The notes under the pieces: model-generated | What the model saw: only the letters and a program-made list of their open reading frames with translations | Told to the model about the DNA's origin: nothing | Database searches by the model: none | From: JABAYQ01 sp042091225 | Lineage (GTDB): Bacteria; Bacteroidota; Bacteroidia; Flavobacteriales; UBA7312 | Assembly: GCA_042091225.1 (NCBI GenBank) | Contig: JBELHW010000025.1 | Span: forward strand, 1-23,381 | DNA: 23,381 nt | Direction: 5' to 3' | Position numbers and translations under genes: made by a program | Shown here: positions 1-6,847 of the stretch, piece by piece | Numbering within the stretch: position 1 is the first letter of the stretch | Layout: every line of letters starts with the position of its first letter

Positions 1-14
1 TGCTCTTCCGATCT
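1..14. other. Illumina TruSeq adapter remnant at contig edge
   Basis: The first 14 bases read TGCTCTTCCGATCT. This is the 3' end of the Illumina TruSeq adapter; the T before GCTC fits the read-2 version (ending GTGTGCTCTTCCGATCT) rather than the read-1 version, which has a C there. The adapter happens to stay open in the guaA frame, so a gene caller could add false residues (CSSD, then a mixed codon) to the N-terminus of the partial protein. Genomic sequence appears to begin at base 15. Confidence 0.93.
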
Positions 15-15
15 A

Positions 16-1251
16 GAATATGGTAGAGCTAATTTGTCTTATATTGAGAATTCCAACATCCTTTTGAGTGGTGTTAAAGAAGGTTCTCAAGTGTGGATGA
101 GCCATGGTGATACTATTTCTGATTTGCCAAATAATTACGAAACAATAACTTCTACTGAAGATGTTGAAATTGCTGGATATCAGTGTGTTAGTCAAAAAAT
201 TTATGCATTACAATTTCATCCTGAAGTATATCATTCATTAGATGGTAAGCTTATTCTTAAAAATTATTTGGTTGATATTTGTGGTTGCTCACAAGACTGG
301 ACTCCAGATTCTTTTGTGCAGAAAAAAATTAATGAACTTAAAACTAAAATTGGAAACGATAAAGTTGTTTTAGGTTTGTCTGGTGGTGTAGATTCAACAG
401 TTGCTGGTGTGCTTTTAAACAGAGCAATTGGTGATAATTTATTTTGCATTTTTGTTGATAATGGCTTGTTGCGAAAAGATGAATTTGAACAGGTTTTAAA
501 TCAATATAAAGGAATGGGTTTAAATGTAAAGGGTGTTAATTCCAAGAACCGTTTTTATAAGGCTTTAAAAGACATTTGCGACCCTGAAGCTAAACGAAAA
601 GCTATCGGCTCTGTTTTTATTGATGTTTTTGATGATGAGGCAAACAGTATTTCTGACGTGACCTGGTTAGCTCAGGGAACTATTTATCCAGACGTTATTG
701 AATCTGTTTCTGCAACAGGAGGTCCATCTGCTACCATAAAATCACACCATAATGTGGGGGGGCTTCCCGATTATATGAAGCTGCAAATTGTAGAACCACT
801 TAGATCTTTATTTAAAGACGAAGTAAGGCGCATTGGAAAGTCTTTAGGTATTAATTCAGAATTGTTAGGAAGACACCCATTTCCTGGTCCAGGATTAGCA
901 ATTAGAATTTTAGGAGATATAACCGAAGAAAAAGTTAAGATTTTACAAGAGGTTGATCATATTTTTATATCCTCTCTTAAGTCAGCTAATTTATATGATT
1001 CTGTATGGCAAGCAGGTGCCATCTTCTTGCCTGTACAATCAGTAGGGGTTATGGGAGATGAAAGGACTTATGAAAATGCTGTTGCTTTAAGAGCTGTTGC
1101 TTCCACAGATGGAATGACAGCAGATTGGGTTCATTTACCCTATGATTTTTTAGCTAAAGTATCTAATGAAATAATAAATAAAGTAAAAGGAGTTAACAGA
1201 GTAGTTTATGATATCAGCTCAAAACCTCCTGCAACAATCGAATGGGAGTAA
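16..1251 (+). CDS. guaA: GMP synthase (glutamine-hydrolysing), 5' truncated
   Basis: GuaA converts XMP, ATP and glutamine to GMP in cytosolic purine synthesis. The frame is open to the window edge, but bases 1-14 are adapter, so genuine coding starts with E-Y-G-R at about base 16. The TTG at 34 is an internal codon, not a start. The visible part holds the end of the class I glutamine amidotransferase domain, with the His-Glu catalytic pair in QFHPEVYHS. Next come the ATP-pyrophosphatase domain with the P-loop LSGGVDST and the GMP synthase dimerisation domain with GRHPFPGPGLAIR. The protein ends in the family-typical SSKPPATIEWE. About 410 residues are present against roughly 510-525 in the family, so about 100 N-terminal residues, including the nucleophilic Cys of the glutaminase, lie outside the window. 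Confidence 0.97.
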   Translation, partial: EYGRANLSYIENSNILLSGVKEGSQVWMSHGDTISDLPNNYETITSTEDVEIAGYQCVSQKIYALQFHPEVYHSLDGKLILKNYLVDICGCSQDWTPDSFVQKKINELKTKIGNDKVVLGLSGGVDSTVAGVLLNRAIGDNLFCIFVDNGLLRKDEFEQVLNQYKGMGLNVKGVNSKNRFYKALKDICDPEAKRKAIGSVFIDVFDDEANSISDVTWLAQGTIYPDVIESVSATGGPSATIKSHHNVGGLPDYMKLQIVEPLRSLFKDEVRRIGKSLGINSELLGRHPFPGPGLAIRILGDITEEKVKILQEVDHIFISSLKSANLYDSVWQAGAIFLPVQSVGVMGDERTYENAVALRAVASTDGMTADWVHLPYDFLAKVSNEIINKVKGVNRVVYDISSKPPATIEWE

Positions 1252-1281
1252 TAAAATAATTATATATTAGTTTAATATTTT

Positions 1282-2724
1282 ATGATTAAGTTTTTTACAT
1301 TCATTTTTTTGCTCCTACCTTTTCTTTCTATAGCTCAGGTAAACGATACTATTATTGATGGCAAACCCTTTGTTATACACAAGGTAGAATTTAGAGAAAC
1401 ACTTTATGGAATTTCAAGAGAATACAACGCTGAATTAAATGACATTGTTGTTAACAACCCATTTGTAATAAATGGATTAAAAATAGGACAAAGATTATTT
1501 ATACCTGTTAGAAAATCTTTTATTAAAAATTTCACTAGTAAAGTAAAAGAAAAAGTTGGTTTAACTCCAAAGATTGAAAAAGAAGAAATCAAAATACAAA
1601 ATACTATTCAAGATGTTTCTGATTTAAATAATAATTTTAAATTAGGTTCTGTTGATTCCTTATTTATTTCTAAATCGGATTCTTTATCTTATTCTGAAAG
1701 TGATTCTGTACTGAATATTTCCTTACTTCTTCCTTTTTATTTAGACTTAAATGATTCATTAAGTTTTGATTCCGAATCTTCAATTTATTCTAAATCTAAA
1801 ATAGCTTTAGATTATTATTTTGGAGCACTAATTGCTTTAGATACTTTATCAAAAATTGGAATAAATATTAATTTTAATACTTATGATATTCCAAACGATT
1901 CTATTTTTGAAGATTTATTGCTAAAAAATACTTTCGATGAAAGCGATGTGATTATTGGCCCTTTGTATATCAGTCAATTTAATTCATTGGCTGAGTTTTA
2001 TCAAAATGATTCTAAAAAACGCTTAGTATCTCCTTTATCTTTTAAAAATACAGATCAGAAATATCAAAATACTTTTCAGTTGGTTCCTAGTTCAAAAATT
2101 CAAATTGAAAAGTCAATTGATTACATTAACAGAAATTATGAGTTCTCAAATTTAGTTGTGATTGGTTTAGAATCAGAAATTGAAAAAATTAATAATGTAA
2201 CTTCAGAAATAAAATTAAAAAGAATTCAAAAAAATATTCTGCCTAAACCAAAAGTACTTATGTTTAAAGAGGGGGTGATGCCTAATAAAGAATCTATAAA
2301 ACCTTTTTTAAGTCTTGATAATATAGTAATTATTCCTTCAAATAATCGATCATTTATAAGTAGAGTTTTACCAATACTTTCTAGTATGCAAGATTCTATA
2401 TTTACTGTGTATGGTTTGTCAACTTGGTCAATGTTCGAAAATATTGACATTGAGAATTTAAATTATCTTAACACTGTCCTTCCTGATTTAGATTTTCAAA
2501 AAAATAATGAGTTATATAGCGATTTTATAAACACTTATTTTCAAAAATACTATTCTTATCCGTCCAAGTATTCTTGTGAAGGATTCAAACAATTACTGTA
2601 TTTCTGTTCAAAGAGATTTAATAGTTTATATGATTTTTCTAAATTAGAAAATAAAGGAAATTTTGTCAATTCTAAGTTCAGTTTATCACAATATCAATCT
2701 TACAAAAAAGTAATTCTTCAATAA
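1282..2724 (+). CDS. LysM domain protein with periplasmic-binding-like fold
   Basis: A 480-residue exported protein. Residues 1-19 form a signal peptide ending in SIAQ. Residues about 32-76 are a LysM module (HKVEFRETLYGISREY, then a conserved NP, then GLKIGQRLFIPV), which binds glycan and suggests peptidoglycan contact. A Ser/Asp-rich linker (about 115-145) leads to a region of about 320 residues starting NISLLLPFYLDL. This region has the look of a type I periplasmic binding fold (LivJ/amino-acid-receptor-like), with DVIIGPLYISQF as a typical strand-loop. It lies 30 bases behind guaA, an arrangement I recall as common in Bacteroidota, and the two are probably co-transcribed. The ligand and exact role are unknown; a cell-wall sensor or scaffold is inference. 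No lipobox is visible. Confidence 0.85.
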   Translation: MIKFFTFIFLLLPFLSIAQVNDTIIDGKPFVIHKVEFRETLYGISREYNAELNDIVVNNPFVINGLKIGQRLFIPVRKSFIKNFTSKVKEKVGLTPKIEKEEIKIQNTIQDVSDLNNNFKLGSVDSLFISKSDSLSYSESDSVLNISLLLPFYLDLNDSLSFDSESSIYSKSKIALDYYFGALIALDTLSKIGININFNTYDIPNDSIFEDLLLKNTFDESDVIIGPLYISQFNSLAEFYQNDSKKRLVSPLSFKNTDQKYQNTFQLVPSSKIQIEKSIDYINRNYEFSNLVVIGLESEIEKINNVTSEIKLKRIQKNILPKPKVLMFKEGVMPNKESIKPFLSLDNIVIIPSNNRSFISRVLPILSSMQDSIFTVYGLSTWSMFENIDIENLNYLNTVLPDLDFQKNNELYSDFINTYFQKYYSYPSKYSCEGFKQLLYFCSKRFNSLYDFSKLENKGNFVNSKFSLSQYQSYKKVILQ

Positions 2725-2770
2725 TTTGGTATTTTTTTTGTAAATTTAATAACCAAAATCTTAGAAACCT

Positions 2771-4075
2771 TTGCAATTTTTTAATTTTAAATATTATTTT
2801 TTTGTTGCCTGTTTGTTCTCACTAACATTTACAGCCGATGCTCAGCAATGTGTGAACGGACAAACATTTACACTTTCTTCAGCGGGACCATATCAGCCTG
2901 GTGATGTTGTAGAGGTAACATATGATTTAAACTATTTTCAACAAATAAATAGTAACTGGTTAATAGCAATCCATATCAATTTAGGTGATGGATGGGAGGG
3001 ATTAACTCCTTTAACATATCCTATTAATAGTGGTCAGCCAGGTAATTGGATTTGGGATAATCAAAATACTTTTCCCAGTGGTTTAAATTTTGGCCCTGGA
3101 TGGAGGTTTATAACAAATGTATATAATCCTAACTATGGTATAAATTCAAATGGACCTTTTTCAATGAGTTTTCAAATTACAGTTTCTGAGACTTGTAGTG
3201 CTGATGATTTATCAATAGGGATTGAAGTCATTGGGGATTGCCTTACTGGTGGTTGGAATGCTGGTAATTGTTGTAATGATCCAGAATTTTTGATTTACAA
3301 TGGTGTAGTAGATGTTCAAATAAATCCTCCTTTTGCAGGTACAAGCAATAGCATAAATCTTTGTTCAGGCTCAGATCCCATAAATTTATTTGATCAATTA
3401 GGAGGTTCTCCTGATATGGGTGGAAATTGGAGTCCTGCTTTAACAAATGGTTATTTAGGAACTTTTGATCCTCAAAATAATTCTAATCAGGCCTATTCAT
3501 ACACCGTAAGCAACGAATGTGGTATGTCAAGTGCAACCGTAAACATAAATTTTATTGAACCGACTATTTCTAACACAACGGAGGTTGAAATATGCTCTGA
3601 AAATGTTGCTATTGATCTTTATGGAGAAATAGGGGTTAATAATACAAGTGGTCAGTGGAGTGGCGTTGGACCTCTTTTAGATAGTCCAGCACCCGACTAT
3701 TTTGGTTTATTCGATCCAGAGGAACAGATTGAAGGTATTTATAACTATAGTATTTTTGATAATTCTGGTTGTGAAACTATCTATCCTGTTAATGTAGATA
3801 TTATAAACTCGCAAGCTAATGCGGGTAATGATGCTACAATTGAGATTTGTCACGATGATGAAATTTTTAATTTATTTGATGTTATTTCTGGCAATCCTGA
3901 TATAAATGGTAATTGGAATCCTTCTTTAAACGGAAGTTATTTAGGTCAATTTGATCCTTCCAGCAACTTTTCGGGAACATATACGTATACCATCATTGAC
4001 GAATGTGGATCAGATAATTCGGAGGTAGAGGTCATTATAAATGTAGTAAATCCACCTCCTATTTTAACTGATTAG
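2771..4075 (+). CDS. Secreted repeat protein with TTG start; lacks a T9SS sorting domain
   Basis: A 434-residue exported protein of unknown function. A stop codon at 2762-2764 closes the frame upstream and no in-frame ATG precedes the signal peptide, so the TTG at 2771 is the best start. Residues 1-25 look like a signal peptide (hydrophobic core, then TADAQ). Residues about 27-180 form a Cys-containing beta-rich domain with conserved-looking GPYQPGDVVEVTYDL and a CC pair (N-A-G-N-C-C-N-D). Three repeats of about 70-75 residues follow (about 194-262, 272-345 and 356-425), each with a C...LF/LY...G/N-W...FDP...YTYT...C pattern common in Bacteroidota extracellular proteins. It ends abruptly in a Pro-rich linker (NPPPILTD) where larger relatives would continue. 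No type A or type B C-terminal domain is visible, so surface export by T9SS is not supported by sequence. Confidence 0.8.
   Translation: MQFFNFKYYFFVACLFSLTFTADAQQCVNGQTFTLSSAGPYQPGDVVEVTYDLNYFQQINSNWLIAIHINLGDGWEGLTPLTYPINSGQPGNWIWDNQNTFPSGLNFGPGWRFITNVYNPNYGINSNGPFSMSFQITVSETCSADDLSIGIEVIGDCLTGGWNAGNCCNDPEFLIYNGVVDVQINPPFAGTSNSINLCSGSDPINLFDQLGGSPDMGGNWSPALTNGYLGTFDPQNNSNQAYSYTVSNECGMSSATVNINFIEPTISNTTEVEICSENVAIDLYGEIGVNNTSGQWSGVGPLLDSPAPDYFGLFDPEEQIEGIYNYSIFDNSGCETIYPVNVDIINSQANAGNDATIEICHDDEIFNLFDVISGNPDINGNWNPSLNGSYLGQFDPSSNFSGTYTYTIIDECGSDNSEVEVIINVVNPPPILTD
3350..4045 (+). repeat. Three tandem ~70-residue extracellular domain repeats
   Basis: Within the first secreted protein, three diverged copies lie at about 3350-3556, 3584-3805 and 3836-4045. 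Shared positions are an early Cys (LCSGSD, ICSENV, ICHDDE), an I/FNLFD or IDLYG strand, a G-x-W core (GGNWSP, SGQWSG, NGNWNP), an FDP turn, and a Tyr-rich strand before a second Cys (YSYTVSNEC, YNYSIFDNSGC, YTYTIIDEC). The copies are too diverged at base level to suggest recent duplication. Confidence 0.7.
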
Positions 4076-4104
4076 ATTTGTCAAATATAATTTGATTAAA
4101 TTTG
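4076..4104 (+). promoter_or_regulatory. Candidate Bacteroidota promoter with nested inverted repeats
   Basis: TTTG at 4077-4080 and TAAATTTG at 4097-4104 fit the Bacteroidota -33 (TTTG) and -7 (TAnnTTTG) elements. The 16-base spacer is just under the usual range. The ATG of the next gene is 32 bases downstream. The spacer holds CAAAT at 4082-4086, flanked by ATTTG at 4076-4080 and 4090-4094, giving two overlapping inverted repeats that could be an operator. This is a pattern match only. Confidence 0.5.
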
Positions 4105-4135
4105 TACTTAACCTAACCTAATAAATATAAGTGTC

Positions 4136-5158
4136 ATGAAGCATTTTTTGTTTTTAACGTTTTCCTTTTTTAGTATTTCTACTTTTGCCCAAGTTGATAT
4201 TGTGTGCTTTGGTTCAATAGCTGAAAATTATTCTATTAACCCAAATCCAGGTTCTACCTATTCTTGGCAGGTTAATGGAGGTGGTGTTATTATTGGCCCT
4301 TCTACTGGTTCTTCTATTGTAGTTGATTGGTCATCTTCTTCCATTGGGTTGATACCCAACGCAGTTATATTAACTGAAACAGCCTCGTCAAACTGTTCTG
4401 CTGACGTTGGTTTAGATGTAAATATTGTAGATAATCCTAACCAGAATTTATTAGTTGATAATAACGTAAAATGTTTAGGAGATCAAATTACTTTAACCGC
4501 AACAGATTATCCTAATACTTCATATGACTGGACTCCAAATGTGATAAGCACATCTTCAGGGGTCTATGTACCTATTTCTAATACCGATAATTCTTTTAGT
4601 GTTACTGCTACAGATGCAAATGGATGTGTTTCTAGTTCATCTGTTTCAATAACTGTAAATGACTTACCAATTGTTGTTGCATCAATAAGTGATAATGATA
4701 TTTGTTTAGGCGAAAGTGTAGATTTATCCGCAACTTCAGGATTAGTTTCTTACACTTGGACTCCATCAGTAATAACAGGCTCTAGTGGTACATTCACTCC
4801 ATCTTTGGTTGAGACTTCTTTTAACGTTGTTGGTACAGATGCTAACGGCTGTGTATCTTCTGATGATGTTTCTTTAGCAATAAACAATGTACCTACTTTA
4901 GACTTATTAGTGAATGGAGCAAATACAACTACAATTTGTTTAGGAGAGTCAATCAACCTAGAGGCTACTTCAGGTTTTGTTTCTTACGTTTGGACTCCTA
5001 ATGTAGTATCTAATGAAGGAGGCGATTATGTACCATCTTCGGTGCTAGAAACCGATTACGCTGTTACTGGAACAGATTCTAATGGTTGTCAGAATTCAGA
5101 TAACGTAAGTATTACAATCAATAATATTCCTAATCCAGGACCGATTATTTTTAATTAA
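4136..5158 (+). CDS. Secreted Ig/PKD-like repeat protein without a sorting domain
   Basis: A 340-residue exported protein of unknown function. Residues 1-19 are a signal peptide ending TFAQ. Residues about 22-100 resemble a PKD-like domain (GSTYSWQVNGGGVIIG...IVVDW). Three clear repeats follow at residues 113-178, 190-253 and 268-332. Each begins C-L-G-[DE], has an aromatic-[TV/D]-W-T-P core, then T-D-[AS]-N-G-C, and ends S-[IL]-x-[IV]-N-[ND]-[LVI]-P. These match Ig-like repeats usual in long Bacteroidota adhesin-like T9SS cargo. It stops right after the last linker (NIPNPGPIIFN) with no C-terminal sorting domain. The next gene starts 6 bases later, so the two are very likely co-transcribed and may act together, perhaps as non-covalent partners (inference). 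Not a pseudogene by eye: start, signal peptide and stop are intact. Confidence 0.85.
   Translation: MKHFLFLTFSFFSISTFAQVDIVCFGSIAENYSINPNPGSTYSWQVNGGGVIIGPSTGSSIVVDWSSSSIGLIPNAVILTETASSNCSADVGLDVNIVDNPNQNLLVDNNVKCLGDQITLTATDYPNTSYDWTPNVISTSSGVYVPISNTDNSFSVTATDANGCVSSSSVSITVNDLPIVVASISDNDICLGESVDLSATSGLVSYTWTPSVITGSSGTFTPSLVETSFNVVGTDANGCVSSDDVSLAINNVPTLDLLVNGANTTTICLGESINLEATSGFVSYVWTPNVVSNEGGDYVPSSVLETDYAVTGTDSNGCQNSDNVSITINNIPNPGPIIFN
4472..5131 (+). repeat. Three tandem ~77-residue Ig-like repeats
   Basis: Copies lie at 4472-4669, 4703-4894 and 4937-5131, with a period of about 231-234 bases. The second and third share CLGES and an SATSG/EATSG strand. All three share W-T-P and the T-D-[AS]-N-G-C block. 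Similarity at protein level is clear and at base level moderate, which points to old internal duplication with selection on the fold. Confidence 0.8.
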
Positions 5159-5164
5159 GAAAAT

Positions 5165-6229
5165 ATGTCAAAGAATCTATTTATAGTATTCTTTTTGCAA
5201 TTTTGTTTAAGTAGTTATTCTCAAACTATCGTTTTTTGTGTTTCTGATAGTATAAGAGAATTTAGTGTTGAAGCTAGCGATGAATCTAACAGTTTGCAAT
5301 GGGAATTTGTTAACGGTGATGGAGCTCAAATTATTCAAGGTCAAAATTCAGATCGTGTTTTAATAGAGTTTTCATCTCCTGGAGATTTCTTATTGCAATT
5401 AACTGAACAAACAAATAATGGATGTTCAACTTCAAGAGTTTTAGAAATAATAGTTAATCCACTTCCATCGGTCTCGTTTACAACAGATAACATGTGTGTT
5501 AATCAAGAAACAAGATTTCTAAACACATCTTTTAGCCAGTCTGAAATAGTATCATGCATGTGGTCATTGCCTAATTATCAGTTTGAAACAGAAAATTTAA
5601 ATTTTACATTTTTTAATATGGGTCAATTTCCTGTTACTTTAGAAATGATAGATGAAAATGGATGTTTTAACTCACATACTAAAATGGTTGACATCACAAA
5701 CCCTCCTTTAGCTGATTTTTATTTTACACCTTCAACTATTTCAACATTAAATCCTGATTTTGAAATAACCAATATGTCTTCTGAAGGAAATTATCTTTGG
5801 GATTTTGGGCAACAAGATTTTTCTATTGATTTTGAACCTGTTCATTATTTTGATTCTGCAGGTTGGCATTCGGTTACATTATTTATTGAAGATGAAAATG
5901 GTTGTATCGACTCCACTACCAAAGAAATATTAATGCAAGTTGATATGATTATGTACATGCCTAACGCTTTTACTCCAAACAATAATTACAATAATGATAG
6001 GTTCGGTCCAAGTGGTTTTCAGCTCGAAAATCTTACTTCTTATCATATGCAAATTTTAAACAAATGGGGTCAGGTTATATTTGAGTCTTTTGATGCTGAA
6101 AATAAATGGGATGGCAATACAAAAAATGGTAATCCTGCAATGACCGATACTTATACTTGGAGTATTCGCCTAAGTGATCAATTAGGTAAAAAATACCACG
6201 AACTTGGACAAGTAGACTTAATAAGGTAA
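5165..6229 (+). CDS. Secreted PKD protein with T9SS type B sorting domain
   Basis: A 354-residue protein predicted to be exported by Sec and then moved to the surface or released by the type IX secretion system. Residues 1-20 are a signal peptide (ending SSYSQ). An N-terminal PKD-like domain (about 22-98, with LQWEFVNGDG) is followed by a second beta domain (about 100-175) and a PKD domain with the typical YLWDFG and DENGC motifs (about 180-265). The C-terminal ~85 residues start MYMPNAFTPNNN and contain LNKWGQVIFES, KWDG and YTWSI. This is the gliding-motility-associated (CHU_C / T9SS type B) sorting domain. It starts 6 bases after the preceding secreted protein, so a shared transcript is likely. 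Its stop is 1 base from the stop of the convergent lolA-like gene. Ligand or substrate is unknown. Confidence 0.9.
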   Translation: MSKNLFIVFFLQFCLSSYSQTIVFCVSDSIREFSVEASDESNSLQWEFVNGDGAQIIQGQNSDRVLIEFSSPGDFLLQLTEQTNNGCSTSRVLEIIVNPLPSVSFTTDNMCVNQETRFLNTSFSQSEIVSCMWSLPNYQFETENLNFTFFNMGQFPVTLEMIDENGCFNSHTKMVDITNPPLADFYFTPSTISTLNPDFEITNMSSEGNYLWDFGQQDFSIDFEPVHYFDSAGWHSVTLFIEDENGCIDSTTKEILMQVDMIMYMPNAFTPNNNYNNDRFGPSGFQLENLTSYHMQILNKWGQVIFESFDAENKWDGNTKNGNPAMTDTYTWSIRLSDQLGKKYHELGQVDLIR

Positions 6230-6230
6230 T

Positions 6231-6845
6231 TTATCTTAAATCGATTACATCTACATCAGGATTTTCCAATTCATTAAATTGAAAAAAACCATTAGGTAAG
6301 TCTTTATTTTTTATGAACTTTGAAATAATATAACTGTATTGACTATTGTTTTTGTCGAACATTGTTAGAGAATATATTTCCATTTTTGTTTTTAAAATTA
6401 CTAATTCTAGTTTTGAAAACATTCCTTCTGTTTTAGGATATAATTCTATATAATATTTATCTGATTCTTCTTTGATGAAGTTAAACTTATAATCATTTTC
6501 ATAAATGGAAAAAATCTTTGAAGGATTAAAATCTTCCTCTTCATCACTTTCAGTAATGTTCACCTCTTGTTCATCTTTTAAATAGATCCAATTTGTTTCA
6601 CCGTCCGACATAATTATCTGTGACTCTAATTCTAATCTATAGCTATTATCTTTAATATATAAAATTCCGTTTTGCTGTTCGTTTACACCTGCATCTATAG
6701 AAATAAATGTATTGTTAAAATGTGCTTCTATTGTTGAGTAGGACTCAGTTTTCTTACTTAAATTATCTAAAATAGATTTCGCTTTATTTTCTTGACAAAA
6801 CATCAATAAGGGTAAACATAATAGAAAAGTTATAATCTTTTTCAT
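6231..6845 (-). CDS. lolA: LolA-like outer-membrane lipoprotein carrier
   Basis: A 204-residue periplasmic protein. Residues 1-18 are a signal peptide ending MFCQ. The Cys there is not in a good lipobox, so soluble periplasmic location is more likely than a lipoprotein. The mature part has the LolA pattern: an opening helix (AKSILDNLSKKTESYSTIEAHF), then antiparallel strands (NGILYIKDNSYRLEL, IIMSDGETNWIYL), an acidic stretch (ESDEEEDFNPSKIF) and late strands ending in a PNGFFQF segment typical of LolA relatives. In the family it ferries lipoproteins from the LolCDE complex to the outer membrane. The start lies 2 bases after the ftsK stop, an arrangement seen in other Bacteroidota and supportive of the call. 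Substrate specificity cannot be read from sequence. Confidence 0.82.
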   Translation of the reverse strand: MKKIITFLLCLPLLMFCQENKAKSILDNLSKKTESYSTIEAHFNNTFISIDAGVNEQQNGILYIKDNSYRLELESQIIMSDGETNWIYLKDEQEVNITESDEEEDFNPSKIFSIYENDYKFNFIKEESDKYYIELYPKTEGMFSKLELVILKTKMEIYSLTMFDKNNSQYSYIISKFIKNKDLPNGFFQFNELENPDVDVIDLR

Positions 6846-6847
6846 TC

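Noticed and set aside
34..1251. guaA starting at TTG 34
   Set aside because: The upstream codons E-Y-G-R-A-N continue GMP synthase homology and the frame is open to the edge. The gene is 5' truncated, not started here.
2725..2748. Promoter for the first secreted gene (TTTG at 2725, TAAATTTA at 2741)
   Set aside because: The -7 element has one mismatch at the key G and the spacer is only 12 bases. Not convincing, though a transcript start nearby cannot be excluded.
2725..2757. Possible terminator hairpin TTTGGT...ACCAAA after the LysM gene
   Set aside because: The stem is only 6 bp (9 with a bulge), AT-rich, has a loop of over 10 bases and no U-tract after it. The T-run lies inside the loop.
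4472..5131. CRISPR or short-period DNA repeat array
   Set aside because: The periodicity is about 231-234 bases, in frame, and reflects protein Ig-like domains. No short direct repeats with unique spacers exist.
2771..6229. One large adhesin gene broken by frameshifts
   Set aside because: Each of the three genes has its own signal peptide and a clean start and stop, and spacers carry no repeat code. Separate genes fit better.
6785..6845. LolA-like protein as a lipoprotein through Cys in MFCQ
   Set aside because: The residues before Cys (L-M-F) do not fit a lipobox, and LolA family members are soluble periplasmic proteins. The site looks like a variant of the FAQ signal peptidase I cut.
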